Shown piece after piece: positions 22,201-32,394 of a stretch of DNA of 64,000 nucleotides (position 1 is its first letter; each line of letters begins with the position of its first letter). This DNA is from Trebouxia sp. TZW2008 (lineage: Eukaryota; Chlorophyta; Trebouxiophyceae; Trebouxiales; Trebouxiaceae): NCBI GenBank assembly GCA_002118135.1, contig BDIU01000299.1:1-64000 (forward strand), written 5' to 3'. Under the pieces are notes generated by a model that saw only the letters and a program-made list of their open reading frames with translations, was not told the origin of the DNA and did no database searches. The translations under genes and the position numbers were made by a program.

Positions 22201-24850
22201 TGATGCTTTACGGGTGCCTCAGCATGGCTTGAGGCGCAACTGCCTTTGAATGTGGCAGCTTCAGTGGTACTAGGAGTTACATGTTAGGGCAACATGCAGA
22301 CAAGCAGAGACCATCATTGCGTTCCACACGTCATCAGCAAGTCGAGGGCCTGTGTCCACTTTGTCTGTGACGGGCTGTTGCCTTGTGAGCAATCCTAGAC
22401 TGGTGTGCATTTGCACTGGGCCTTACTCCTGACTGTGCTCTAAGAGTTGTGAAATCTTGACACTGCTCATGCCTCAACAATTCACAGCTTCCCAAGCACA
22501 GAGTGTCTACAAGGATCAACTGCAAATGCCCACCAACCTTGACATCACCTGCTGCAGCTGCTTGAACGAGCTGTATACTTTGCAAAGGAGCTGCTGCTAT
22601 TGGCATGGGGCTTTCGAATTGTGCACAGCATCATTATCATTGTATTTGTGCACATCATCATGATCATTGTGTTTGCGTGTGTGCATATCATTTCCTGAGT
22701 CTGTGTCCATTCATGTTCTGAAATTTTACATGCTCGGGTTAGTACTGTGTGCGACTGACATATATGATTGTCATGTTGCGGCATATAGTATGTGACGACG
22801 GTGGGTGCCAGACTTGTTGAGTCTGCACAACAAACCACAATTTTGCTTGCATTGGCTGTAAGCACACAGTGCTGCTGCGTAAGGATCATGCAAAGCATTT
22901 GGCGTTGATTGCAGTTGTGCACACAAATATGCTGTCCACAATCACTGTCAAGCCTCATTTGCTGCATGATGCTCCTATGGCAGCAGTGTATGTTTGCAAG
23001 CAATGTGATCAAGGTAGGTAACATAGTTGACAGATGTCATGATGTGTCCACTGCATCTGCGCAGCAAGACATTTCGCACCTTAACACTCCTAGAAGTTCC
23101 TATCTTTGTGGTGCGGAGCGCAGTCATTGTTTTGCATGTTGCCGCATGTGTGACTTGCAAGGTGCTGCTTCACAGTGCAGTATGACTTTGCACAGTCATT
23201 ATTTTGCACGCCGTGATATGACGGGTGATGTGCAACGCTCTGCTTCACAAGAGTGCTTCAGCAGACACAGCAGCACCCTTTGAGTGCTGCTACTGCTGTG
23301 CTACAGCTGGCCAAACTTTGATTTCCCTGATTTGATGCTGCAGGATGCATGACATTGTGTGCTGCAGAATGCATGACATGTTGTAGCATCGTGTAGTACA
23401 GCTTGTGACGACGTTTTGCACCAGAGCGTGGACAGACAAGACAGCGACCTTGAACTGCTGTGTGACAGGTGGCAAGACTTTGGAAATCCAAGCAGTCCCT
23501 TCTTCTTTGCCACTTAGCTCATCTCCTGTAGAATGCATTTGTGGTTTGCAAACAGTAGTATGATACATGACGTGCAAAATGATACCTTGCAACAAAGCCT
23601 TGTCAGACTCGACATTCACCTCTTGTTGCTGTATGACAGGTGGCCAGACTTCGGCATCCCCAGCAGCCCCCTTCCTCTTCGCCGTCTGGCCCACCTGCTG
23701 CGTGATTCCATTCATCCGCAGGCTGGGCCGCCCATTGCGCATTGCTCGGCTGGAATTGGCAGAACAGGCACTTTCCTTGCCATTGATATTGTGCTCAAGC
23801 GCTTGCAGCATCTAGATCCAAAAGACATCAAAGGTAATTGTGCGGCAGATGCATCAGCTTAGGTGTGGTTGATGTCACAGATACTCTCATGCCCAAGTGA
23901 CCTCTGAGTCTCAAAGGCATTAAAGGCAGGCACCAGCAATGTCTTTGGCAAGAGAGTTCCCCAATTTTGGCTGCTGTATGTTGGCTGACATTGACAGTGT
24001 AGGCATTGTGTTTGCCATTGGCATTGTGCTTAAGCGCTTGCAGCACCTACATCCAAAAGACCCCAAAGGTACACAAAGCCTAGCTTAGTCTTTGCAACAC
24101 GACCTGCCATGAGTTTGGGTTCGCTCTTTCTGGTGGCATGGGTAGAAAAGGCACTTTCCTGGCCATTGATATTGTGCTCAAGCGCTTGCAGCACCTAAAT
24201 CCAAAGGACATCAAAGGTAAGCACCAGCGTTGACTTAGGCAATGGACTTCCTCAATTTTGGCTGCTACATTTTGGTTGACATTGACAGTACAGACACATT
24301 CCTTGCCATCGGTATTGTGCTCAAGCGTTTGCAGCACCTAGATCCAAAAGACATCAAAGGTATGCAAAGCCTAGCTTAGTCTTGGCAACAAAACCTGTCA
24401 TGAAGCTGTCTATACAAAGAAAGCTTGTTCTGTTGTGCTGTGTTGTGTTGTGTTGTGTTGTGTTGTGTTGTGTTGTGTTGTTGGTGGACGTCAGGCTGAG
24501 ATGTGGTGCAATCTGTTGCAGGTTCAGAGGCTGCTATCAGCATGAAGCGTCTTGTGGCACATATGTGCAAGCAGTGCATCAGCATTGTGTTGTGCTGTGC
24601 TATGCTGTGCTGTGGTTCAGCGTCAGGCTGAGATGTGATGCAATGTGTTGCAGGTGCAGAGGCTGCTGTGAGCATGAAGCGTCTCGTGGCACATATGCGC
24701 AAGCAGCGCATTGGCATGGTGCAAACTGTACAACAGTATGTCTTCATATATCAGGCGCTGCACGACGAAATCACAGAAGCCTATGCATATCCACGGCAGC
24801 CTGACCACAGCTTGTCTAGAGGTAGTGCTTCTTCGTCATCTCAGGGCTAG
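19202..24850 (+). CDS. Classical protein tyrosine phosphatase
   Basis: Five exons: 19202-19339, 20082-20396, 21445-21644, 23640-23833, 24654-24850. All phases match, giving 347 residues if the ATG at 19202 is the start. An upstream exon is possible. The protein removes phosphate from phosphotyrosine. Visible motifs, in order: NRYVNVVPFDQNRV and SDYINASL (substrate loop), WSYIATQGPLPHTVGQFWQM, KCAQYFP, the WPDFG loop with the general-acid Asp, the P-loop HCSAGIGRTGTF with catalytic Cys and Arg, and the Q-loop QTVQQYVFIYQAL. No signal peptide or membrane segment is seen, so it is probably cytosolic, with a basic N-terminus (LLRKFKKKM). A catalytically competent enzyme is expected. Introns 1, 3 and 4 contain decayed copies of the adjoining exons. 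Confidence 0.9.
19672..20060 (+). repeat. Two decayed tandem copies of PTP exon 2
   Basis: Copies start at about 19675 and 19873, each with its own CTGCAG acceptor. They parallel the true exon at 20082 through to GACCAAG- or GATCAAG-like ends. Copy 1 has an in-frame TAA (TTCTCCTAA) and copy 2 a TAG (TTTGACTAG). Both stop before the part encoding the QGPLP motif. The unit is about 200 bases. Confidence 0.9.
20513..21440. other. Large PTP intron 2 segment without recognised features
   Basis: Between exons 2 and 3 the DNA is rich in TGCATGC- and GCAAG-type words. A GCAAGC-containing word recurs loosely between 20870 and 21240 (e.g. GGCAAATGGGTTGATG and CCAAATAGGCTCATGAG). No exon, RNA gene or element could be supported. 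Confidence 0.4.
21840..23480. other. PTP intron 3 with junction fragments
   Basis: This is mostly unstructured intron. A fragment resembling the exon 3 donor region (CAGCAGTAGGTCAGCCCCTATCATCATCACCGG) lies at about 21807-21840. A decayed copy of the exon 4 acceptor (GTGTGACAGGTGGCAAGACTTTGG) lies at about 23459-23482. The word ATGCATGACATTGTGTGCTGCAG recurs at 23345-23380. No gene was found. Confidence 0.5.
23985..24362 (+). repeat. Three copies of the PTP exon 4 3' half
   Basis: Copies at about 23995-24069, 24137-24217 and 24294-24361 repeat the end of exon 4 (GCCATTGATATTGTGCTCAA, then CCAAAAGACATCAAAGGTA). The middle copy still encodes GTFLAIDIVLKRLQHL with a GTAAG donor. Each copy lacks the catalytic Cys segment, so inclusion would not duplicate the active site. 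These could act as decoy donors. Confidence 0.9.
24430..24483 (+). repeat. TGTTG pentanucleotide microsatellite
   Basis: This is a nearly perfect run of the 5-base unit TGTTG, about ten repeats, in PTP intron 4. A related TGTGC run lies at 43923-43978. Confidence 0.95.
24500..24590 (+). repeat. Decayed copy of PTP exon 5 start
   Basis: The stretch CTGTTGCAGGTTCAGAGGCTG, then ATGAAGCGTCTTGTGGCACA and AAGCAGTGCATCAGCATTG, copies the first 70 bases of exon 5 (24654) with its acceptor. It then breaks into a TGTGC-like run. The frame after the acceptor keeps the SMKRLVAHM words. Confidence 0.85.
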
Positions 24851-25488
24851 GACCCTCAGAATGGAAAGGAACGAACAGAGGCCATTAGGCGTAACGTCGG
24901 GAGACTCTGTGAGCAGAAGCAGCCCGGATAGGACAACTGCTTTTGCATTTGTCATTAGTGGCAGTGATTATGGCCATGATGCATGTGGATTCGATATGTT
25001 TCTTGATAGTGCTGCTATTTGCAGTTTTGCTTCAATGAATGACATTCTATATGCTTAGCACCACTATGTATGTGGTGACATGCTCAGAGAAAATTCCCTG
25101 TTTAACAGCTTTCAATTCGAGTTGGGCAACAGAGGCAAGCCCGATTGCTCAGGAGTGGTACGTTGATTCAGAGATCGCGTTTTGTGCTAGCAGCTCAAAT
25201 CAGCCCCGAACATGCGATGTGCGCACGTCGGCGTGCTCGTTTGCTAATGTTAAAACGCATAGCTGTTTACTCAACTCACACATCATGATAGCTTGACAGC
25301 ACGGAGTGCATCTAAATGCGCAGTCGAGTGCGTGGGTTGCATCTGATGCACAACAGTGGGGAATTCAGAGATGAACATGACGGTCACGCATGAGCACATG
25401 GTCCTGCTGCACTATCAGACTGACGCATGATTGGAAGGCTTCATTATGTTCAAGAAATGTGCAGCAAGTTGCCAGCAGCTGCTACAAA
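24851..25488. other. Convergent intergenic region, PTP and CYB5D1 3' ends
   Basis: Both neighbouring genes end here in tail-to-tail orientation. The sequence is ordinary with no open exon, repeat or RNA that I could support. 3' UTRs and polyadenylation sites of both genes are expected. Confidence 0.4.
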
Positions 25489-28170
25489 TTAAGCAATTGT
25501 TAGATCATCACACCAGTACAAGCAAAGGACAGGACAATACGATGTGGTCAGGCCCATCTCCTCAACACTGAGTCCATCTTTGATACCATTCTCCTCAAGT
25601 GTCAAGTTCATGTTGATCTCCTCCAGTGAAAACTGCAAGCAAAGTAACCTTAATCTGTGATATCTGTCACAGCTTTCGTCGCACAGCGAGCACGCTTTGC
25701 TGGCCACGCAAATGGCACTTGACAAGCAAAAGAGTCTGATGTGATCTGAGCAAACAGTACACCTGTTGCACACAAAGCAATCATGCAATTGCACTGGGCT
25801 GCAGCTGCGTTTAATGCCAGAGGCTCTTGCAATGACACCAATAGTTCAACTTTTCTTTGCTTTTTGATGCGCACAGCACGAACCCAGCTGGGTCTTGGGA
25901 TTTCACTTCAGTGCATGTCAGTGATGCTGATGATCGACGCACCGTTGCACTGCCTGGAGTGCTCTTCAGGGCTTTCCAGTTGTAACTCATGGCATGGCTA
26001 TTGATGTCCATGTATCTGTCCCTGATTTCAGCAATGGACTCCTCCTTTGGCACCTGGAACAGTAGTAGGCGTAAGATTAGCAGACAGTAGTAGTCAGGAG
26101 AGTAGTGGATAATAATAGACGTGAGAGGAATACACAGTTGCACAGTAGCAGACATGACAGGTAGCATACTAGTTCAGCATATAAGAGGGGGCATAGCTTT
26201 CATCTATTTGTTGGTGTTTGGCTACATCCCAGAAACACATTGGGCACAGAACGCTGACGCGACGCTCGGTCGTAATCTGTGCACTCACCAACACTGACTA
26301 TGATGAACAAAGGCACACAAAGGAAATATGATAAGCACCAGCAGTATGCAGTGTTATCTGCAGAATCAAGGATCAGGTCAGGCAAGGGGTCACATTGACA
26401 ATATCTATCCAGCTGCTGCATTACCCAAAAATCTGAGAGCTTACAATACGTTTTGTCTGCACACAGCATTGCAGGGACACATGCACGCTGCTTGTGGTTG
26501 ATCTCATGCAAGCTGCCCACTCACACTGCTGTTTCCCTGTGCAATTATTCCTGGTTGAACAAGGGCGCCGAACCATGCCAATGCTGCAAAGCTCAGCCAG
26601 GCTACGCACATATCTCCAGACACTTCTCAATGCCAGTCAGCATGGTCATGACACAGATGAGAACCACATACCAGAGCCCAAGTGTGACAGCAATCAGCTT
26701 CATGACCCATTGAGGCCACATTGACACAGTGACTGCTGCATCACTCAATGACGAGCTGAAAGGACTTCATACCTCCAAGAAGTCTTCTGTGCCAGTCAGC
26801 ATGTTCATGACGCGGATTAGAACCGTGCCAGCAGTCAGTTTCCCAATACAGTACTCATCGGGATTCTTCCACCAAGGCACTTCAAAGCCGCAATCCCAGT
26901 CAGAACGGGGCTCCAACGGCGCCACATGAATGAATTTGCCCTTTGTTCACAAACATAGGCTTGTGTTCTTTGAGCTGTCTGACCATATTGAGATTGAGGA
27001 TCATCAGCAATGCACCAAGTGGCAAATTTGACAACAACAATCAGTGTCATCACAAGTTGGACAGCCCAAAGACTCGCATCACATCATGACGGGAGCTTCT
27101 GTAAGCAGCAGGCTGGGCAGTGAAGCTTTACCTGAGGGCAATATGCATTGGGCACGTTCACCAGAGGATCCATAAAGAGCTTGATATCACCAGTCTTGGC
27201 ATCAAACCTAATTATACAAAGCTTTAGGTTAGCACAGGACCGAGCTGGTTGGAGACAATTGGGTGCTCCAGTACATACCCAGTAGGGCCTGCTGAGCCTA
27301 TCTAGCATGTGTTGTTCAATGAAATGAACTGAATACAAAGATGTCAGAACTTTTGTTGCCAGACATCACAAGCTGTCATTTGCAGACTGACCACACTAGC
27401 AGGCAGCAAACAAGTTATGCATCAGACTTGCTGACAGCATTTCAGCATCTGATTTTCAACGTCATATCCATGCGTCTAGTGAGGGTCTATGACCCAGCTG
27501 TCATTTCCGGACTGATCACACTGGCAGGTTCTTGGCTCTGTTCTCTGACATTGCCGAGATCTGATCATTGTTTTTTATGAGTATGCCATTGCTACTGGCA
27601 GGCAACAACAAGAATGCAGCAGACTTGCTGACAGCGTTTGAGCATCTGAACATGACCATGATAGACAAGCATTCTGATGAGGTTCTGTGACTCAGCTAGG
27701 TGCATGCAGAAGCAATGCAGTGCCTCCAAACCATTCTGTGCAAAGTCAATATGGGCCAGCGTGCATGTCTGCATGGTGAAGATCTAAACGGAATTTTTGT
27801 GATGTTTGAGTTACCAGTGGGAGATGTCTGTCCCAGCGGCTGCTATCAAAGGGGCTGCGTCAACCCCCTGCTGTGCCTGCAAGCACAAAGCTTGCTCAAG
27901 GAATCTCGAATGCAGTGAGACTAAAGCCAAGATGGAATCGCAACTACCAGTGGTTGTGCTTACCATCACTAGTGGTGTGACGAGGAACACCTCGCCGAGA
28001 AAGGACACCCAGCAGTCCTGTGGGGCATTGTGTTGTGACACCTGTGCGAGCAGCCCGACCAATCAGACGCAGTTCTGTCTTGTCAGCAAGAGTGCTTGGG
28101 TGCATAGCGATTGCAATGTGACCTCGAAAGGGGTGTAGTACCGACGCCGCGCAAATGGCTGCCCTGCCAT
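25489..28170 (-). CDS. CYB5D1: Cytochrome b5 domain-containing protein 1 (ciliary)
   Basis: Seven exons on the minus strand: 28170-28123, 28041-27964, 27876-27815, 27207-27132, 26940-26773, 26053-25943, 25632-25489. Phases agree and yield 228 residues, the same length as human CYB5D1. Matches to the family: RRRYYTPFE + VSQHNAPQDCWVSFLGEVF, then AAAGTDISHWFD, KTGDIKLFMDPL, GKFIHVAP, PWWKNPDEYCIGKLTAGT, EIRDRYMDINSHAMSYNWK, and the C-terminal NLTLEENGIKDG plus LYWCDDLTIA. The His of the ISHWF motif is kept, and the canonical HPGG heme loop is absent, as in other CYB5D1 proteins. Family members are linked to radial spokes and the control of ciliary beating. With LRRC9 it makes a second ciliary gene in this window. 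The first intron donor is GTCACA, unusual but GT-type. Confidence 0.9.
26600..26680 (-). repeat. Decayed copy of CYB5D1 exon 5 3' edge
   Basis: On the plus strand, GCCAGTCAGCATGGTCATGA and CACAGATGAGAACCACATA parallel the true exon edge at 26785-26825 (GCCAGTCAGCATGTTCATGA, CGCGGATTAGAACCGTGCC). The adjacent donor-side word is changed (ACATATCTCCAGACACTTC versus TCATACCTCCAAGAAGTC). The copy lies downstream in gene orientation. Confidence 0.85.
27238..27320 (+). repeat. Dispersed repeat family B, copy 2
   Basis: The segment CTGGTTGGAGACAATTGGGTG, with CTCCAGTACATACC and GCCTGCTGAGCCTATCTAGCA, matches 49935-50020 in the same direction and is inverted relative to 9232 and 51383. It lies in CYB5D1 intron 3. 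Confidence 0.65.
27370..27720. repeat. Diverged tandem duplication inside CYB5D1 intron 3
   Basis: The block at about 27405-27500 (GCATCAGACTTGCTGACAGC, then TTTCAGCATCTGATTTTCAA and TATGACCCAGCTG) is repeated at about 27610-27700 (GCAGCAGACTTGCTGACAGC, then TTTGAGCATCTGAACATGAC and TGTGACTCAGCTAG). The unit is roughly 205 bases. It does not include an exon. Confidence 0.7.
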
Positions 28171-28882
28171 GGGTGCAGAAGACTTGCAGGGGTCCACAAG
28201 CAAAACACAAGCTGTTCCTCAGCGCTGTCAAGCTCCTGAATCACGCAGCCGCTGGTTGTCGCGGCCGTGTAGGCTTCGAACCTGCCTCAGGCAGCTCACA
28301 ACTCAAAGGTCCAAGAGCGGGCTTGAGAGGGCAGCCGCATCGGCGTGGACTGGCCGCGCTGATGCTGCGTGCTGTTCAGCTCGTTAGGTCTGCTGCAAAA
28401 TTTCTGCCTGCGACGATTGGTCTCCTGCAGCTAGTCTGTGTACCCCATCAAGCCTCCCAAGGGGACCCCCGGCCTCGAGTAAACAAAAAACCAGTGTGAT
28501 GCACGGCTTCTGAAAGCACAGCATGCAGTCTTCCACTTCTTGTTGACAAGCCCCAGTCCTGCAGCTCAGCTGATCCTGCTTTACTAGCACTTGTCAGGCA
28601 TAGTGACTGTGCATTTTGCAACCTGCTTGTGCCGTAATGCTTACAGTCAGCACAGAATCTGCTCAGTCCACCTTTGCAAAGCTGTCGACATGCAGGAGCA
28701 GCATCAACGGCTGTAGCCTTCAGATGGCAACAAATGCTGCAAACTGAATTTGTTGCAGCAGCACAGCTGCAGGTGATGCAAGCAGAGATTTCGAATTAGG
28801 AATAAGCAATTTTGTTGTAAGCTCATTCAACTACTGAATATTGCTGTCTGCTTGTAGTATGCGCAGCTGCAATGCAAGCAAA
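28171..28882. promoter_or_regulatory. CYB5D1 promoter region and 3' flank of the dioxygenase gene
   Basis: The neighbours are co-directional on the minus strand, so this carries the 3' UTR of the dioxygenase gene and the CYB5D1 promoter. No conserved box was recognised. Sequence near 28250-28330 is richer in G/C (CGCGGCCGTGTAGG), as expected close to a start site. Confidence 0.35.
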
Positions 28883-31595
28883 TCATGCGGCAGACATCTG
28901 CACATTTGTGTCATACAAGGTGTACGGCTGCGATCTTGCTACATAGCGCTTGTATGCAAAGAACCCAACTCCTCCTGCTGCACTGACACAGATCAGCACA
29001 ATCAGCAAAGTTGCCGCAACATGTTGAGAAGCCCATGAACGCGACCTCCCTGCTCCTCGCATATCATTCTCAGCTGAAAACACATTTGTGTATGAAGCAT
29101 TTGTGTCCACCACGGCATCAATTGTTGCAACCAAGCCGCTAGATGCGTTGCCTGAAGCAACTTCTCTGAAGCTCAGAATTTGCCTGACTGCATCCTCGTC
29201 ATCATCAGCAGTGTATATACCGTCTTCTGAGAGTTTCAAAAGGGCGCCATTCTGTGTGTTAGAGCTATATGGATACACAGCGTCCACCTGCAATGCAGAT
29301 TCAACATTCGACTGCTTTGTCCCAATTCCAGCAATCAACTTCCTTTGATGTCAAGACTGCAGCATATGCTATTCAGCCATAAGTAATGAGGGTTGCTTCG
29401 CATGTGTAGTGGTGTTGGACTCGCAATATGTGGTGAGTTGTGGATGAGTTGGCCAACATCTGCATGGTTCCAAACTCTGCTTGCTTACTGTGGCTATGCC
29501 TTGACAGTCATGCCTGCTTTGGCTCAATTGCACTGCAGATGTTCATGATTCGCTAAAGGGGTAGTACAAACGCTTTTCGCTGCTGGCCGTCAACAGTTAT
29601 TGAGCAAGGTGCTTGGTACTGAAGTCCTTTACAAAGAGAAGAATATTGCAGGAGCGGAGAAGTGACTCAAGAGGTGTGCAGCCCAGTGCTGTCCACATGC
29701 AGGATGCAATTTGCAAAGCTCGTGATGGCATGAGCCTTGACACAAGCACGTGGTCCAGCATGATAGCATGTATAAGCTTGGTTTCGGAAGTTGCAAGGAG
29801 CTTACATATGTGTTGAGCTGGTCTGTGCCAAAAAACTGGCCAGTGTGCACAAGATGACTCCCTTGGTACTGCACAGTTTCATTTGTGCTGGTCTTGTTGC
29901 TGTATGGCACAAAGGCCTGCGCAGACAACAAGTCGGCTCAGGGTGGCAGACAGTTTCAAGTGTGCTGGTGCTGTTCCTATGTGGCGCAAAAGCCTGTGAG
30001 AATACCAAAAGATCTCATTGCACGTGTGACAAAACCCCAGCTGCACAACGCTTGAGGACACGCTCAGCAAAGTGCTTGACAGCGCATATAGTGCATACCT
30101 GCAAGATATGCATCAGAATCACATTGACGCACTAACAGCCATGCTGCACTGCAGCCCAAGAAAGCCCAGTTGCTCAGCAAGTGCAAGCTGGAAAAGGCAC
30201 AGGCTGCTCTCAAGGACATCTCTTGCAAGTTCTGGCTTTCTTATCATTGCGAGGTGAATCCATCATTCACATGGATGTGAGGCACAGGCCCTATATATCT
30301 GCCTGGGTAGATGGTCTCAGGCCTTCCATGCAGTCACTGCAAGCTGAATGCATTGCAGAGCTTGAAAAGTCATGGGTTCTGGAGATCACCTTGACATAAA
30401 TGTGAGGAGTGCGCCCAGAGTATCTGCCTGGGTGATGGTCTCAAAGGTGGCGAGGCCATTGCATCTCAGTTCAAAGTTTGGCACTTACCTTGACATGAAT
30501 GTGAGGGGTGCGCCCAGTGTATCTGCCCGGGTAGATAGTCTCAAAGGTGGCCAGGCCGGTGCTGTCTGTCATAACCATGCCTCTCAGAAAGGTGAGGTCG
30601 TCTGTCTGACTCGCAACTATTCCTCCGGCTGCTGCTGCCCCTGGATGTGCACATGCGCCATAAATGAAGAGTACAATCCGCGCTGGTAGCTAACAGTTTG
30701 CTGAAGTGATGTGTAACATTCTTGAGTTGAGGCACTTGTGAAGATGACAAGCAACCGCTGATAGTCACCTCCAGCTGCCAACACTGCATTTGGTGTGGGG
30801 GTGTGGTGAGGGGGTAGGTGGGGTGTAAGGGGGGATGTGCTGATATTCTTTGCACATGTATGGAAATTGCGAATGGCACACAGCCCAAACATACCAAGAG
30901 AGTGCACATGCATCAGCAAAAGGACGGGAACACAACAACTTGCATGGAGGCAAATCAAAGTGTTCAGTCTATGCTGACAGTGATGTCACAAGCAGGTAGC
31001 AACACAGCCCGCAGTAAGCATGATTCGCCATAAACAACTTGCCTGTCTGCATCTTGGAGTTGCAACTCACCAGTAAAGCCTGAGTACACGCCAGTTGCAT
31101 TTGCATGCCAAATAGATACGAAAGCATCTTCAACTGGGTTGCAGGAGGTGTCCAGCAGATACACTCTCAGCGTGAGAGGAATGCCACTCTCTCCCTCTGT
31201 GATATCTGAGCGAAACAATATGTCATCAAGATAGTAGGGGCCTTGGGTCAGCTCAGCACTGAGGGTACTAGAGCATGTGGTGCTTGGCGCGGGAGCCTAC
31301 ACGGCATAGGTTGAATGCTAAGTCACTGACGCCAACGTTCCTGGCTGCTGCAACGATGGATGTTGTACGGATGCTCGCTTTGCCGTGCACACTCAAGCAC
31401 TTTGGGTTGCCAATTCTGCCAGGCGCGCACCAGCCATGCCAAGCAACACTCACACAGCGTCGGCAACAGCATGCCTACCAGATTGAGACCGTTTTCGGCC
31501 ACATCTGCACCGTCACCGCCAGTCACAGCACACAGTGTCAGTAGCACGAAGCAGGCCTTCACTGCTGCCGAGCGAGCTATGCGCAAGTGCTGCAT
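28883..31595 (-). CDS. Intradiol ring-cleavage dioxygenase with signal peptide and C-terminal membrane anchor
   Basis: Five exons on the minus strand: 31595-31479, 31296-31071, 30634-30489, 29868-29806, 29287-28883. Phases agree, 318 residues. Intradiol dioxygenases (catechol/protocatechuate family) use non-heme Fe(III) to cleave the aromatic ring between the two hydroxyls. Visible: an N-terminal hydrophobic signal (ACFVLLTLCAVTG), TQGPYYLDDILFRSDITEG, AFVSIWHANATGVYSGF (first Tyr ligand), FLRG, then TIYPGRYTGRTPHIHVK with the second Tyr ligand and the two His ligands. All four iron ligands are present. SHLVHTGQFF and ALLKLSEDGIYTADDD match the C-terminal part of secreted eukaryotic and actinobacterial members. 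A final single membrane helix (VAATLLIVLICVSAAGGVGF) and a short basic tail (AYKRYVAR) suggest cell-surface or endomembrane anchoring. The substrate is unknown. Confidence 0.88.
29875..30050 (-). repeat. Tandem fragments upstream of dioxygenase exon 4
   Basis: Three imperfect units share a pattern in plus orientation: TTTCATTTGTGCTGGTCTTG at 29878, then GTTTCAAGTGTGCTGGTGCT at 29952, each followed by ATGGCACAAAGGCCTGCGCA-like words. The last unit abuts the exon acceptor. They look like duplicated acceptor-side sequence. Confidence 0.7.
30255..30480 (-). repeat. Two decayed copies of dioxygenase exon 3 (active-site exon)
   Basis: The iron-ligand exon edge at 30489-30560 is copied at about 30390-30470 (GACATAAATGTGAGGAGTGC, then GTATCTGCCTGGGTGATGGT) and about 30265-30330 (ATGGATGTGAGGCACAGGCC, then ATATCTGCCTGGGTAGATGG). 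The histidine pair and reading frame are lost in both. Confidence 0.9.
30785..30840. repeat. G-rich tract
   Basis: The plus strand carries repeated GGGGGTGTGGTGAGGGGG-type runs in dioxygenase intron 2. It is a candidate G-quadruplex on the non-template strand of the gene. Confidence 0.7.
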
Positions 31596-32394
31596 GGTTG
31601 AAGTTCAGTTTGAATGACTGAGGCTGTGCTCGCGACCACTGACCGTACGCATTCGCTCATGCTCAACAGCGCCATGCATGCATGCGCTGTGCTCTTTGGA
31701 TGACTCATGGTCAGGTGAAAGCAACAGTGACCAAGGCAGCTGCTTAACAAAGCAAGCAGCCGCAGCATCAGCAGCAGCAACCTGTAAAATCCATACTGTG
31801 TCCCAATCTATGCGGCACATGCATCAGCTTAGGTGTGGTGTCACAGATACTCTCATGCCTAAGTGACCTTTCAAAGCAGGCAGCATATGAGCAGAAGTTT
31901 GCACATTCAATGATTGATGGCTTGCGTAAGCCAGGTTTAGAAAGATCTGCGCACATCTAAATGTGTCTTGCAGCTTGCTGCTGACGCAAGGACAATTTGC
32001 ATGAAATGCCATTCAGCAATATGTATGGACTGTGATTAATCCAGTCAAGTTTTTGCAATCACACTCAGTTGCGTTGCACTTACTGATTTGACATAGACGG
32101 CTTTGTCTGCTTTGCTATCTGCGCACTGATGTCATGTTGCTGACAGAGCTGTTGCTGAAGAAGCACGCTTAGCCAGTGTCTCTCCTGTATAACAACTAAT
32201 AGGATGCCAAAAAGTCTTACTTCAGCACTTGACTGTGACAGTCACAAAAATCTCAGCAGATAGTACCCGCATCCACAGCGCTCAACTCACTGCTACTAAG
32301 ACCTGAAACGTTGCATTGTAAGTTCTATGCTCTGATCTCCAGGAGTGTTGCTGACAAACGCCATTGGTATTGACAGTGCCTGGCTGCAACACCA
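31596..32394. promoter_or_regulatory. Dioxygenase promoter region and 3' flank of the MysC-like gene
   Basis: This spacer separates two co-directional minus-strand genes. The segment 31800-31870 (ATGCATCAGCTTAGGTGTGG, TCACAGATACTCTCATGCC) closely matches 23850-23905 in the PTP intron (the same words), so it is another short dispersed sequence. No gene was supported. Confidence 0.45.

Noticed and set aside
22545..23024. 159-residue minus-strand open frame
   Set aside because: Low-complexity, Met/His-rich reading of intron sequence with repeated ATGATCAT words and no domain or splice context.
23290..23811. 173-residue minus-strand open frame
   Set aside because: It is antisense to PTP exon 4 and its copies. 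The sense strand encodes the PTP active site.
24376..24747. Open frames with TQHN / VVLC repeats
   Set aside because: They are translations of the TGTTG microsatellite and its neighbourhood.
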